From assembly GCA_964406605.1 (NCBI GenBank), contig CAYOSF010000012.1:97049-161048 (forward strand): 64,000 nucleotides of DNA, given 5' to 3'. The position numbers and the translations under genes are program-made. The stretch is from CAYOSF01 sp964406605. GTDB lineage: Bacteria; Chloroflexota; Dehalococcoidia; DSTF01; RBG-16-68-14. Below are positions 1 through 9,542 of the stretch, one piece after another. The first letter of the stretch is position 1. Each line of letters opens with the position of its first letter. The notes under the pieces were generated by a model that was given only the letters and a program-made list of their open reading frames with translations, ran no database searches and was not told the DNA's origin.

Positions 1-33
1 CCCCACATCATCCCCCGGTTGACGCGCACGATC

Positions 34-846
34 ATGGCCAGCCAGCCCCCCTCGCAGGCACCTCCCGGGCGACCATCCCCCCGGCGGCCCGAACGCGAAG
101 ACCAGGAAGGCAAGGTCGCCACTATCCTGGAGCATCTCTCAGAGCTGCGCTATCGGCTAATGGTGTCGGCTGGGGCTCTGATAGTGGGTGTTGCTGTCTC
201 CCTCTGGCCGCTCACCGGCTGGTTCATCGACTTCCTGGCGGAGCCGGGCCGCGACCGGGTCGAGAATTTCCAGCTCATCTTCACCGAGCCGCTCGAGTAC
301 TGGACGTCCTACTTCCGCGTCTCGCTCCTGCTGGGCATCACCATAGCGATGCCCATCATCATCTATCAGTTGCTCGCTTTCGTCGGGCCGGGGCTGACCA
401 GGCAGGAGCGACGATGGCTGTATCCGATCGTCGCGGGAGCATCGCTGTCGTTCGTGGGGGGTGCGGCATTCGCCTACTACATCGAGCTGCCTCCCGCCCT
501 CAGCTTCCTTCTGGACCAGCCCAGCAGCTTCACCGAGGAAGTCGAGCCGCTTATCAAGATCCAAAGCTACATCGATTTCGTCACCCGCCTCATCCTGGCG
601 ACAGGGCTGGTCTTCGAGCTGCCGCTTGTCGTCATGGGGCTCGCCAAGCTGGGAGTGGTGACGTCTCGCAAGCTGTTGGGATGGTGGCGCTACGCCCTGG
701 TCCTGGCCTTCGTGCTGGCCGCCATCGTGACTCCCTCCATTGACCCGGTTACCCAATCGCTCGTGGCAGGGCCCATCATCGTCCTCTATTTCGCCGGCAT
801 TGCGCTGGCCAAGCTGGTCGAAGGGAACCCGCTGATCCCACGATAA
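34..846 (+). CDS. tatC: Sec-independent protein translocase TatC
   Basis: Multi-spanning receptor of the twin-arginine translocase, which exports folded proteins across the cytoplasmic membrane. After a Pro/Arg-rich cytosolic tail comes the TatC signature region (LEHLSELRYRL) and then about six hydrophobic segments, ending near the stop. The length (270 aa) is normal for the family. The short conserved helical-hairpin region and the FTEPLEYW stretch are also typical. The frame stays open to base 1, with a TTG at 19 as well as the ATG at 34. No clear ribosome site precedes either, so the true start could lie at either codon or upstream of the window. No tatA is visible here. Confidence 0.93.
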   Translation: MASQPPSQAPPGRPSPRRPEREDQEGKVATILEHLSELRYRLMVSAGALIVGVAVSLWPLTGWFIDFLAEPGRDRVENFQLIFTEPLEYWTSYFRVSLLLGITIAMPIIIYQLLAFVGPGLTRQERRWLYPIVAGASLSFVGGAAFAYYIELPPALSFLLDQPSSFTEEVEPLIKIQSYIDFVTRLILATGLVFELPLVVMGLAKLGVVTSRKLLGWWRYALVLAFVLAAIVTPSIDPVTQSLVAGPIIVLYFAGIALAKLVEGNPLIPR

Positions 847-1290
847 TCCGATCACCCGGCTATGCGATTGACCAGTGCATTGGCCAGTGCTATCATCGCA
901 GCAAAGGCAGCGAGGTTCGCCGCCAAGGTTGTTGCGAGGCAGGTCGGTCCCCGTTGGTCTCGCAGGTGACTTCCCCAGCGTCACAACGGGATTCCAGGCA
1001 GTTCGGTGATGCTACCCATGCGTGTTCCTCCTCTTGGATTGTCACGGTACCCGCATCGCGGGACTCGGCTGATCACCGTACTTCCCCTGGCTGAGCCCGC
1101 CCGTCCCGAGGATGGTTCGGCCGCGGACCCTGATCCCAGCCCCGCCTCGCGGCCTGCGATAGGCAGCGGATCGATCACCTACTCCAGTGCCGCGGCGCTG
1201 GGACATACGCCGGCTGATGGTCCGCTGCTGCGAACCGCGGCATGCCAAGGGGGCAATGAGACCCCCTTCTAGTGAGGGAGAGCAAGCAGG
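847..1290. other. Intergenic stretch with a possible 12-codon minus-strand ORF
   Basis: No conserved gene is seen in these 444 bases. The only notable element is on the minus strand at 1019-981: an ATG eight bases after a strong GAGGAGG ribosome site starts a 12-residue peptide (MGSITELPGIPL) ending in TGA. It could be a small peptide or a chance match. Confidence 0.3.
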
Positions 1291-1905
1291 ATGGAGGAGC
1301 AGCGCACGGCTCTGCGTGAGCTGGCCGAGCAGGTTAACGCGTGCACCAAGTGCGACCTGAGCAAGAATCGGACTCGTGCCGTGCCCGGTGAAGGCGATCC
1401 TAACGCCGACATCGCGTTCGTCGGCGAGGGACCCGGGTTCCACGAGGACCAACAAGGCCGCCCCTTCGTCGGTCAGGCGGGCAAGTTCCTGGATGAGCTG
1501 CTGGCCTCCATCGGGCTGCGCCGTCAGGACGTGTACATCTGCAACGTGATCAAGTGCCGCGCTCCGAACAACCGCGATCCCCTGCCTGGGGAGATCGGTG
1601 CCTGCCGACCATGGCTGGACCGGCAGTTGGAGATCATCAAGCCGCGAATGATCGTTACGCTCGGACGGTTCTCCATGAATCGCTACTTTCCCGGGCAGTC
1701 CATCGGCCGGATTCACGGACAGCCCCGACAGCACGGCGAGGTGACGGTGGTGCCCATGTACCATCCGGCGGCGGCGCTCCACCAGTCGAGCCTCCGCCGC
1801 ACGATTGAGCAGGATTTCCAGAAGCTGCCCGCGCTGCTCGAAGGGGCGCTCAACGAGGAAACGAAGCCCCGCGAACCGGAGCCGGTGCAGATGCAGCTGC
1901 TGTAG
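1291..1905 (+). CDS. Family 4 uracil-DNA glycosylase (4Fe-4S)
   Basis: Removes uracil from DNA to start base-excision repair. The four cluster cysteines are at C18, C21, C89 and C105, in the usual CxxC...C...C arrangement. Motif A is GEGPG (45-49) followed by QGRPFVG, and motif B is MYHPAAAL with H158. The 204-aa length fits this thermophile/actinobacterial-type UDG family. The ATG follows GAGGGAGAGCAAGCAGG, a good ribosome site. RNase J begins 8 bases after the stop, so the two genes are probably co-transcribed. Confidence 0.93.
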   Translation: MEEQRTALRELAEQVNACTKCDLSKNRTRAVPGEGDPNADIAFVGEGPGFHEDQQGRPFVGQAGKFLDELLASIGLRRQDVYICNVIKCRAPNNRDPLPGEIGACRPWLDRQLEIIKPRMIVTLGRFSMNRYFPGQSIGRIHGQPRQHGEVTVVPMYHPAAALHQSSLRRTIEQDFQKLPALLEGALNEETKPREPEPVQMQLL

Positions 1906-1912
1906 GACGAAC

Positions 1913-3568
1913 ATGGCCCGCAGGAAGCTCCGCGTTATCCCCCTCGGCGGTCTCGGCGAGATCGGCAAGAACATGATGCTCTTGGAGTACGGCGACGCCA
2001 TCATCGCCGTGGACGCCGGTCTCATGTTCCCCGAGGAGGAGATGCTGGGGATCGACCTCGTAATCCCTGATATCACCTATCTGCTGGACCGGCCACAACA
2101 CCTTCGGGCGATCTTCCTCACGCACGGCCACGAAGACCACATCGGTGCGCTGGCATATGTCCTGCACCAAGTGAACGTTCCCGTTTACTGCATGCCGCTG
2201 ACGGCGGGGCTGGTTGAGGTGAAGCTGAGGGAAGCGAAGCTGCTCAAGCAGGCGGATATCCGCATCCTGGAGCCGGGCGACTCGGCCCGCGAAGACCCGT
2301 TCGAAGTGCAGCCGTTCGCGGTCGCCCACAGCGTCCCCGATTCCACCGGCCTCGCCATTCGTACACCCGCCGGCCTCGTCGTCCACACCGGCGACTTCAA
2401 GCTGGACCACACACCGGTGATGGGCCAATCGACAGACCTCACGCAGCTAGCGCAATACGGTGACGAGGGTGTTCTCCTCATGCTGGCAGACTCCACCTAC
2501 GTGGAGGTGCCAGGTTATACGCCGTCGGAGCAAGTAGTGGGTGAGGCGTTGCGGCAGATTATGTCGACTTCTCCCGGTCGGGTCATCGTCACCACGTTCG
2601 CCTCTCTCATTTCCCGCGTACAGCAAGTGATCGATGCCGCCGCCGAGAACAACCGCCGCGTGTTCGTCACCGGTCGCAGCATGCAGGACAACGTGAGAAT
2701 GGCGATCGACCTGGGCTACTTGAAGGCGCCCGAAGGGATCATGGTGAGCGTGCGCGAGTTGAACCGCGTGCCTCACCATCGCCTGGCGATCATGACCACA
2801 GGGAGCCAAGGAGAGCCCACCTCCGCCCTCACGCGCATGGCCAACCAGGACCACCAGCACATCACCATCGTCCCCGGCGATACGGTGGTGCTCTCGGCCA
2901 GTGCCATCCCCGGCAATGAATCTCTGGTTTACCGTACCGTTGACAAGCTCTTCAGGCTGGGCGCGCGCGTTCTGTACAACCGCATCGCAAACGTTCACGT
3001 CCGCGGTCACGCGGCCCAGGAGGAGCTCAAGATCGTCCACTCCATAGTGCGGCCTCGCTACTTCGTGCCCGTTCACGGCGAGTACCGCCACCTGAGGCTC
3101 CACGCGGACCTCGCACGGTCGCTCGGCATGCCGGAGGATAACATCTTCGTCCTCTCCAACGGCGACGTTCTCGAGCTCGACGAGCGCGGCGCACGGGTCG
3201 CCGGACATGTCCCGGCCGACTACGTCTACGTGGACGGCCTGGGTGTAGGCGACATCGACCACCTCATCCTCCGCGACCGTCACCACCTGGCCACCGACGG
3301 CATGGTGGTGGTCATTCTTGCCATCGAGAGGAAGACCGGCAGAATAGTGGGCGAGCCCGAAGTAGTCTCCCGTGGCTTCGTGGACATCGAGGAGTCGGAG
3401 GACCTCTTGGAGCGCACACGAAAGATGGTCGTGGCGGCCCTGGACGGGACGGACCGCATTGCGGAATGGGGAGTGGTCAACACCAAGGTCAAGGACGCCA
3501 TCGCCCAGTTCCTCTACGAGGAGACCCGGCGCCGGCCCATGGTCCTGCCCGTCTCGGTAGAGGTCTAG
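1913..3568 (+). CDS. rnj: Ribonuclease J
   Basis: Metallo-beta-lactamase/beta-CASP ribonuclease with 5'-3' exo- and endonuclease activity in mRNA decay and rRNA maturation. The zinc motif HGHEDH is at 71-76. It is followed by the beta-CASP domain (TGRSMQ, TGSQGEP) and the RNase J C-terminal domain. The ATG at 1913 gives 551 aa, the standard family length, and starts with the typical KLRVIPLGGLGEIGKN. An in-frame extension back to 1805 overlaps the upstream gene and is not needed. Confidence 0.96.
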   Translation: MARRKLRVIPLGGLGEIGKNMMLLEYGDAIIAVDAGLMFPEEEMLGIDLVIPDITYLLDRPQHLRAIFLTHGHEDHIGALAYVLHQVNVPVYCMPLTAGLVEVKLREAKLLKQADIRILEPGDSAREDPFEVQPFAVAHSVPDSTGLAIRTPAGLVVHTGDFKLDHTPVMGQSTDLTQLAQYGDEGVLLMLADSTYVEVPGYTPSEQVVGEALRQIMSTSPGRVIVTTFASLISRVQQVIDAAAENNRRVFVTGRSMQDNVRMAIDLGYLKAPEGIMVSVRELNRVPHHRLAIMTTGSQGEPTSALTRMANQDHQHITIVPGDTVVLSASAIPGNESLVYRTVDKLFRLGARVLYNRIANVHVRGHAAQEELKIVHSIVRPRYFVPVHGEYRHLRLHADLARSLGMPEDNIFVLSNGDVLELDERGARVAGHVPADYVYVDGLGVGDIDHLILRDRHHLATDGMVVVILAIERKTGRIVGEPEVVSRGFVDIEESEDLLERTRKMVVAALDGTDRIAEWGVVNTKVKDAIAQFLYEETRRRPMVLPVSVEV

Positions 3569-3725
3569 GCGGGATCCGCGGGCGGACGGTACCAAGAACG
3601 AGCCAGCCACTGCAAAGCACGCAGGAAGCGAACGGGCACCTACGGCCTGCCGGCACGTTCGAGACATCAATTGCTCACCCGCCTACTCATCATGCCCAAC
3701 GCTAGCCGAACTGGCGTTCCGCTGC

Positions 3726-3731
3726 TATAAT
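3726..3731 (+). promoter_or_regulatory. Consensus -10 box upstream of ftsK
   Basis: A perfect TATAAT lies 30-35 bases before the GTG start of the FtsK gene. It is in an otherwise GC-rich 190-base gap. No good -35 hexamer is visible at 17 bases. Confidence 0.4.
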
Positions 3732-3760
3732 AGTCCGCGAGCGGCCAGCGGCAAGGTGGG

Positions 3761-6211
3761 GTGCCGTGCGGACGCAAGGAGAGCGTGGCAAGAGTACGAT
3801 CGCGCCCCCGCCCCAAGCCAAGCGCGAGGACGGGAACGGCCCGTCCCGTGCGGCCGCGTGTCGGCCGGCGACGCAGTTCGCCGTCTCCACTGGCGTCCCT
3901 GGGGCACTTCCTGTTCCGCCTGGAAGCGCTGGGTATTGCCCTGCTGGTGCTGGCGCTTGTCTCCATCCCCTGGCTGGTTCCGGCCACCCGCCGCGTGACC
4001 GACCTTCGCGATGGATTCGTGCGCACCTTTGGGCTGCTCGTCTTCCTCTTCATTGCTCTGCTGGCCTATCTGGGTCTCGCCGTCGTCCGGCGCCGGCTCG
4101 ATCAGGCGTTCTCTGTCTGGCGGCCCTGGGCGGCGGGCGCCCTGCTGGCAACGTTCCTTAGCGGCCTGCTCGGTCTGTTCCGGCCCGGGTGGCAACTGGG
4201 TGACGTTCTCTTGGACGAGGTTACTGCGGGCGGCGATGTAGGCCATCTCCTTGCCAGCAACCCTATCGGGCTCGTGGTCTGGGTGGCGTCCGGAGCGGCG
4301 GCCTTTGCCGTCATATCGCCGGAGGGGGCGGCGGCAACGGGTCGCGCGGCCGCCCGTGCTGCCAGCACGGTGTGGGGTTGGCGGTTGCCCCAGCGGGCAT
4401 GGGCGTCGGCACGTGCCCTCGCAAATCTGGTCTTTCCCACGCGCACGCCTCCGGTGGGCGCGGAGAAGATCCCGCTCGATACTGTCGTGTGGGCTCAGAA
4501 GTCTGAAACCGGCGCCGGCGTCACGGAACCGGCTGAGCAGTTGCCGAGCAAAGAGGAAGTAGCGCCGCCGCCGGACAACGGTGAGCAGGCGCGCTTGCCT
4601 TTGGACGGGGATGCCCTTGTCGACGAAGAGACCGCCGCTGCGCGCGACTCGGGCCGGGCGGCCGGTGCCACGAGGAAGGCGCACGACGGCTGGCAGCTCC
4701 CGCCTCTGGAGGCGCTGCTGGAAGCAAGCCAGCAGGAGGGACAACCCGACAACGCCGCGCGTGCCCGCCTTCTGATCGACACTCTGGCCTCCTTCGGCGT
4801 CGACGCCCGAGTTGTGCAGATCAACGAGGGACCGACGGTCACCCAGTTCGGCCTTGAACCGGGCTGGGAGGTGAAGACCCGGCAGGTGCCGGAGCGAGAC
4901 GCCTCCGGCCGTCCGATACTGGGCCGCGACGGCAAGCCCAAGGTGCGCACCGAGGAGGTATCCCGCACGAGGGTGCGGGTCAACCACATTACCGCCCTGG
5001 CCAACGACCTGGCCCTGGCGCTCGCGGCTCCCTCTCTACGTATTGAATCTCCCGTGCCGGGCAAGCCCTTCGTAGGCATAGAGGTGCCCAACAACACCGC
5101 GGCGTTGGTCACGCTCCGCAGCGTCATCGAGTCGGCCCAGTTCCGGCGACTCTCCCTGCGTTCGCGCCTGGCCTTGGCGCTGGGGAAGAGCGTCGCGGGA
5201 GAGCCGAGCGTGGCGGACCTGGCCAAGATGCCACACCTTCTCATCGCCGGCGCGACCGGCAGCGGCAAGAGCGTCTGCGTCAATGCGCTCATCGCCTGCC
5301 TCCTGATGCACGCCTCGCCCGAGGAGGTCCGCCTGGTAATGATCGACCCCAAGAGGGTGGAGCTCTCGGCGTTCGCCAAGATCCCCCACTTGGCGTTTTC
5401 ATCCATCATCACGGACGTGGATCACGTCGTCGGCACGCTGCAGGCGGTGATCCACGAGATGGAGACGCGATATCGCCGCTTCTCGTCGCTGGCGGTGCGC
5501 AACATCGAAGGCTACAACCGCCACCCCCGCCGGCCGAGCCATCTACCCTACTGGGTCGTGATCATCGACGAGCTGGCGGACCTGATGATGGCAGCCCCGT
5601 ACGAGGTGGAACGCCAGATCTGCCGCCTCGCCCAGCTCGCCCGAGCGACGGGCATCCACCTGATCATCGCTACCCAGCGCCCCTCGGTGGACGTGGTGAC
5701 CGGCCTGATCAAGGCGAACTTCCCGACGCGCATCGCGTTTGCCATGAGCTCCCAGGTGGACTCTCGCACCATCCTGGACAGCGCCGGAGCTGAGAAGCTG
5801 CTCGGTCGCGGCGACATGCTCTATCTGCCAACAGACGCCGCAAAGCCCAAGCGACTTCAGGGTGTCTATGTGTCTGACGAAGAGATCGAGCGTCTGGTGG
5901 CCTTTTGGACCCAGGATCGCTTTCAGGATCTGCACCGAGAGGTCTTCGACCACCTCCTGGACGAGGCGAAGAAGCACCCGGGCGAACTCCTGGACGGCGA
6001 TGACCCGATTATGGAGCGGGCGATAGAGCTGGCACAGGAGCACCGCCACGTCAGCACGTCGATGCTCCAGCGAAGGTTACGCATCGGCTACCCGCGGGCG
6101 GCGCGCCTGATGGATGAGCTAGAGGCCAAGGGCATCGTCGGACCGGCGGAGGGTGGCGGCAGCCGCGAGGTGTTGGTCGCGGAGGAGTCGGCGGAGGATG
6201 CTGCGCCCTGA
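3761..6211 (+). CDS. ftsK: DNA translocase FtsK/SpoIIIE
   Basis: Septum-associated ATP-driven DNA pump that clears chromosome ends from the division site. Up to four hydrophobic segments lie in the first ~200 residues, followed by a variable linker. The alpha/beta RecA-type motor has Walker A GATGSGKS near residue 497 and Walker B VVIIDELADLM. A C-terminal winged-helix gamma domain (about 750-810) would read KOPS/SRS-type polarity sequences. The GTG at 3761 directly follows AAGGTGGG. A second in-frame GTG at 3785, after AAGGAG, is an alternative. The family match is strong across the motor and gamma domains. Confidence 0.95.
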   Translation: MPCGRKESVARVRSRPRPKPSARTGTARPVRPRVGRRRSSPSPLASLGHFLFRLEALGIALLVLALVSIPWLVPATRRVTDLRDGFVRTFGLLVFLFIALLAYLGLAVVRRRLDQAFSVWRPWAAGALLATFLSGLLGLFRPGWQLGDVLLDEVTAGGDVGHLLASNPIGLVVWVASGAAAFAVISPEGAAATGRAAARAASTVWGWRLPQRAWASARALANLVFPTRTPPVGAEKIPLDTVVWAQKSETGAGVTEPAEQLPSKEEVAPPPDNGEQARLPLDGDALVDEETAAARDSGRAAGATRKAHDGWQLPPLEALLEASQQEGQPDNAARARLLIDTLASFGVDARVVQINEGPTVTQFGLEPGWEVKTRQVPERDASGRPILGRDGKPKVRTEEVSRTRVRVNHITALANDLALALAAPSLRIESPVPGKPFVGIEVPNNTAALVTLRSVIESAQFRRLSLRSRLALALGKSVAGEPSVADLAKMPHLLIAGATGSGKSVCVNALIACLLMHASPEEVRLVMIDPKRVELSAFAKIPHLAFSSIITDVDHVVGTLQAVIHEMETRYRRFSSLAVRNIEGYNRHPRRPSHLPYWVVIIDELADLMMAAPYEVERQICRLAQLARATGIHLIIATQRPSVDVVTGLIKANFPTRIAFAMSSQVDSRTILDSAGAEKLLGRGDMLYLPTDAAKPKRLQGVYVSDEEIERLVAFWTQDRFQDLHREVFDHLLDEAKKHPGELLDGDDPIMERAIELAQEHRHVSTSMLQRRLRIGYPRAARLMDELEAKGIVGPAEGGGSREVLVAEESAEDAAP

Positions 6212-6484
6212 GTCCATTGGGCCTCAACGGATCGGTTCGGCCTCCCGAGATTGACAGGCCTCAGCCTCGCAACGCACTCACCCAGAACTGGTGGCCGATG
6301 AGGTATCAAGCATCTCGGGAGGTGCGCGCTCCAGTACCGCAGCTGCGCGCCCGACGACTGCCGCTCCCACAAGTCAGATTCGGCTTGGCGCCGCCAGACC
6401 GGACGAGCACGGGTAGGTGCCGCCCCACCGGGCCGTGGTTGGCAGAAGACGGGACCTGTCTGAGAAGTGAAATCTGAGAGAACC

Positions 6485-7531
6485 ATGGATCCGGCGCGCC
6501 CCGATCTCGTCGGCATGGCCCTTCTCGAGTACCTTCGCGCTCGGCTAAGGGCGACCCACCTAACCTATGCTGAGTCGCCGCATCAGATCGGTCGCGGGGC
6601 CGACACCTACACATATGCCTTTCGCCTGACAGGACACGGCCTCGCCGACGTGTGGAACCGGCCTCTCGTCGTTCGCGTGTTCCCCGGCCGTCACCAGAGC
6701 CCGCGCGTGGTGCGCGAAGCGACCGTCCAGCAGTTCGTCGTGGAAAGTGGCTTGCCGGCCCCACGCCTTCTCGCAGTGGAACCGACCGACGACGCCCTCG
6801 GTCAGGCGTTCGTCGTCATGGAGCAAGCGCCCGGCGTCACCGTCTCACAACGCATCGCCAAGGGGGATCTGGCTACTGTCTACCGCTTGGCCGGAGCGGC
6901 CGCCGATGCCCATGTCGCCATTCACCGCGCGTCTGTGGATGGCTGGCCGCTGCCATACGAGGGCGACTCCATTGACCGGCAACTCGCCATGTATCGGGAG
7001 TGGATCGACCGCTTGCGTGAGCTTGAAGAGCCGCTGACCTGGCTGGAGGGACACAAGAGCAAAGTGGAACACGAAGAACCGGCTGTCTGCCACAACGATT
7101 TCCAGCCCTCCAATCTCGTCGCGGACGATAACGACCGAGTGGTGGTGATAGATTGGTCCAACGCGGATCTCGGCGACCGGCACCAAGACATCGCGGACGC
7201 GCTCGTCGCGACGCACACTACACTGCTGACAGGGCAGCAGACGCTCCTTAGGCGACTCGTTCATCGTTGCGGCCGAACCGTGTTCGCCCGACGCTATCTC
7301 AGCCGCTACCGCCGGCAGTTCCCCATCGAGCGCGAACGGCTCCGCTACTGGGAGGCGCAAAGGGCGTTCGCACGGTGGGGTGTGCTCGGAGCACTGCAGT
7401 TGCTGGGTCCGGAGGCGGTCGCGATGAGGCCGCTCCCCCCCGACGGCGCAACGAACGCAGTTCAGCGTGCCCTCGTTGCTCGACAGCGCGCGCACCTCTA
7501 CCGCTACTTCAGGGAGCGAATGACGGCCTGA
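6485..7531 (+). CDS. APH-fold phosphotransferase (aminoglycoside phosphotransferase family)
   Basis: Kinase-like enzyme of the APH/choline-kinase superfamily; its substrate cannot be told from sequence. The catalytic loop HNDFQPSN has its Asp near residue 204, and the metal site follows as VVVIDWSNADLGD. The N-terminal lobe has a glycine-rich IGRGADTYTYAF and a VVMEQ hinge. The ATG at 6485 is preferred over an in-frame GTG at 6467 because GAGAG lies just before it. Similar genes act on antibiotics, sugars or choline, so no drug-resistance claim is made. The preceding 270 bases hold nothing recognisable. Confidence 0.8.
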   Translation: MDPARPDLVGMALLEYLRARLRATHLTYAESPHQIGRGADTYTYAFRLTGHGLADVWNRPLVVRVFPGRHQSPRVVREATVQQFVVESGLPAPRLLAVEPTDDALGQAFVVMEQAPGVTVSQRIAKGDLATVYRLAGAAADAHVAIHRASVDGWPLPYEGDSIDRQLAMYREWIDRLRELEEPLTWLEGHKSKVEHEEPAVCHNDFQPSNLVADDNDRVVVIDWSNADLGDRHQDIADALVATHTTLLTGQQTLLRRLVHRCGRTVFARRYLSRYRRQFPIERERLRYWEAQRAFARWGVLGALQLLGPEAVAMRPLPPDGATNAVQRALVARQRAHLYRYFRERMTA

Positions 7532-7859
7532 CGCGCTGTGGCCCGCGACGCGACGTGGGCGACGACGGACAGACGTTCTCCTGGCGGTGACGCGCGATCT
7601 CATGGCAGCATCCTATTTCCAGACCCTCTGTCCGCCCGCCTGGGCCTCCGTGCGTGGTGGATGGCACCGGTGCCACTCGCCCTTGCTGGAGATATGTCGT
7701 GTCTCCACGCGTTGTATGATTAGACAAGGCAGGGTGGACTTCCGATGGACCGCAACAGGGCGGGAGAAGCGCGTACCACGACGGTGATCCGCGCACCGGA
7801 CGAGATACACCCTGTTGCCTGACATGGCAAGACAAACGCAGACAGCGAGGATCGGCCGC
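7532..7859. other. Intergenic stretch
   Basis: No gene is seen. There is a -10-like TATGAT at 7715-7720, and just upstream an inverted repeat GGAGA...TCTCC (7688-7706). Both could control the secreted phosphoesterase that follows. Confidence 0.3.
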
Positions 7860-9209
7860 ATGCCGAAGAGGGCGCTTCGAGTAGCTGCGCTTGTCGTTGT
7901 ACTGGTGGCGAGCGCGATTTCGGGGCTCGCGGCGCCCTCGGGGCAAGCAGCCGCGGCTGCGGAAACCCCGCCCAACTTCAAGGTCGCCTTCATCGGTGAT
8001 CAGGGGATCAACAGCAACGCCGAAGCCGTCCTCAACCTCATTGCCAGCGAAGGGGCGGACATGGTACTCCACCAGGGGGACTTCGGATATGGCGCCGAGA
8101 CGGATCCACAGACTGCGATCGACTGGAATAACCAGATAAACGCCATCCTCGGCGCCGACTTCCCCTACTTCGCATCAATCGGCAACCACGACGTAGGCAA
8201 CTGGCCGACGTACCAGCAGCTCCTCTTGGAGCGGCTGGCGCGGGTTCCCGGTGCCACCTGCTCCGGGGACTACGGCGTTCAGTCTGCCTGCTCCTATCAG
8301 GGCCTCTTCTTCATTCTGTCCGGGATAGGGATAGACCCCTGGGTCCCCGACTATGAACCTCACGTCGCTTACATCGCCGACCAGTTGGCGAGCAATGACT
8401 CGATATGGAAGATCTGCTCTTGGCACATGAACCAGAATGCCATGCAGGTCGGCATCGGGAATGACCTAATTGGCTGGGGGGCGTACGAGGAGTGTCGCAG
8501 AGGTGGTGCGATCATCGCGACCGGCCACGAGCACTCCTACCATCGGACGAAGACACTGAGCAGCATGGAGTTCCAGATCATTCATCCGGTCTGGCCCGAG
8601 CCCAACCTAGTCCAGGTGGCGAAGGGCTCCACGTTCGCCTTCGTCTCGGGCCTGGGCGGCAAGAGCATCAGGAACCAGGATCGCTGCCTACCCACAACGC
8701 CGCCCTACGGATGCAACGGGGAATGGGCGAGCATCTACACCTCCGATCAAGGCGCCAACTACGGGGCGCTCTTCATCGAATTCAACGTCGACGGCGATCC
8801 CAGGAAGGCCGTCGGCTACTTCAAGGACATCGACGGAGTGATCGCCGATTCGTTCACCATCTTTGCCGCACCGCCGAAGCAGGCATCGCCCGGCGACACG
8901 GACGGCGACGGCTGCACCGACGAGCAGGAAAACGGCCCGGACGAGAAAGCCGGTGGTCGGCGCGACTACAAGAATCCGTGGGACTACTTCAACCCCACCG
9001 GGGACGGACTGAATCGCGTCGATGACATCCTGGCGGTCGTGAGCCACTATTACTTGCGTAAGGGCCAGGACGGCTATGACGAAAAGTACGACCGAACCTA
9101 CCTAGGGCCAAACGACTGGAACCTCGGTCCCCCCGACGGGCGGATTCTCGTGGATGATGTCTTGCACGCCGTGCGCTCGTACTTCCACGATTGTGCACAG
9201 GGTGCGTGA
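7860..9209 (+). CDS. Secreted metallophosphoesterase with C-terminal TSP3/dockerin-like module
   Basis: Exported calcineurin-like phosphoesterase. A signal peptide (MPKRALR then a hydrophobic run, ending in Ala-rich sequence) is followed by metal-binding motifs: GDQG near 47, HQGDFGY, GNHD near 107, a WHMN block and GHEHSYH near 222. Residues ~344-447 form a module starting DTDGDGC, then GGRRDYKNPWDYFNP, a DDILAVV repeat and a second DG..VDDVL repeat ending YFHDC. The same module ends the next two proteins. GAGG nine bases before 7860 decides this start; an ATG at 7824 is also in frame. The substrate is unknown. Confidence 0.85.
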   Translation: MPKRALRVAALVVVLVASAISGLAAPSGQAAAAAETPPNFKVAFIGDQGINSNAEAVLNLIASEGADMVLHQGDFGYGAETDPQTAIDWNNQINAILGADFPYFASIGNHDVGNWPTYQQLLLERLARVPGATCSGDYGVQSACSYQGLFFILSGIGIDPWVPDYEPHVAYIADQLASNDSIWKICSWHMNQNAMQVGIGNDLIGWGAYEECRRGGAIIATGHEHSYHRTKTLSSMEFQIIHPVWPEPNLVQVAKGSTFAFVSGLGGKSIRNQDRCLPTTPPYGCNGEWASIYTSDQGANYGALFIEFNVDGDPRKAVGYFKDIDGVIADSFTIFAAPPKQASPGDTDGDGCTDEQENGPDEKAGGRRDYKNPWDYFNPTGDGLNRVDDILAVVSHYYLRKGQDGYDEKYDRTYLGPNDWNLGPPDGRILVDDVLHAVRSYFHDCAQGA

Positions 9210-9542
9210 GGCGACGCAGGCGAGATCTCATCTTCCAGACGCCTTGGGTCACCCATCCACGGCCCCGCAATAGTCACACCAGGCCCAGATGGCGGCTTCG
9301 AGCGGCCAGCGTCTGGCCTCCGGGTTGGAGATGCGCTTGAGGAACCTGATTCCTATCGATCAGGGGTGGCCGGAGGGTATACTAAGCGCGTCGACGTGCT
9401 GGTGCTTGTCGTGTGGTTGGGGACGCGGTACTTGAGTTCCCTCTAGGCCCGGACGAACGCGTGGAAGTGCAGGCGCACTCGCGGGAACCCGTCCTTGCGA
9501 CCGGCGATCGTCGGCTCTCGAACAGAGGTTGGAGGCTCGATC
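9210..9542. other. Intergenic stretch with -10-like box
   Basis: A TATACT at 9378-9383 precedes the adhesin-like gene by 160 bases. The minus strand holds a short coding-looking remnant, listed separately. Nothing else is recognised. Confidence 0.3.
9249..9359 (-). pseudogene. Possible small-protein remnant (WCDYCGAVD)
   Basis: A 36-codon frame bounded upstream by TGA reads IRFLKRISNPEARRWP, then IWAWCDYCGAVDG and a stop. It has protein-like composition and a CxxC pair but no canonical start codon. It may be a gene fragment or a small protein with a non-standard start. I do not recognise a family. Confidence 0.2.

Noticed and set aside
157..984. Long minus-strand frame over tatC
   Set aside because: Antisense shadow of a clear tatC; no family similarity and biased composition.
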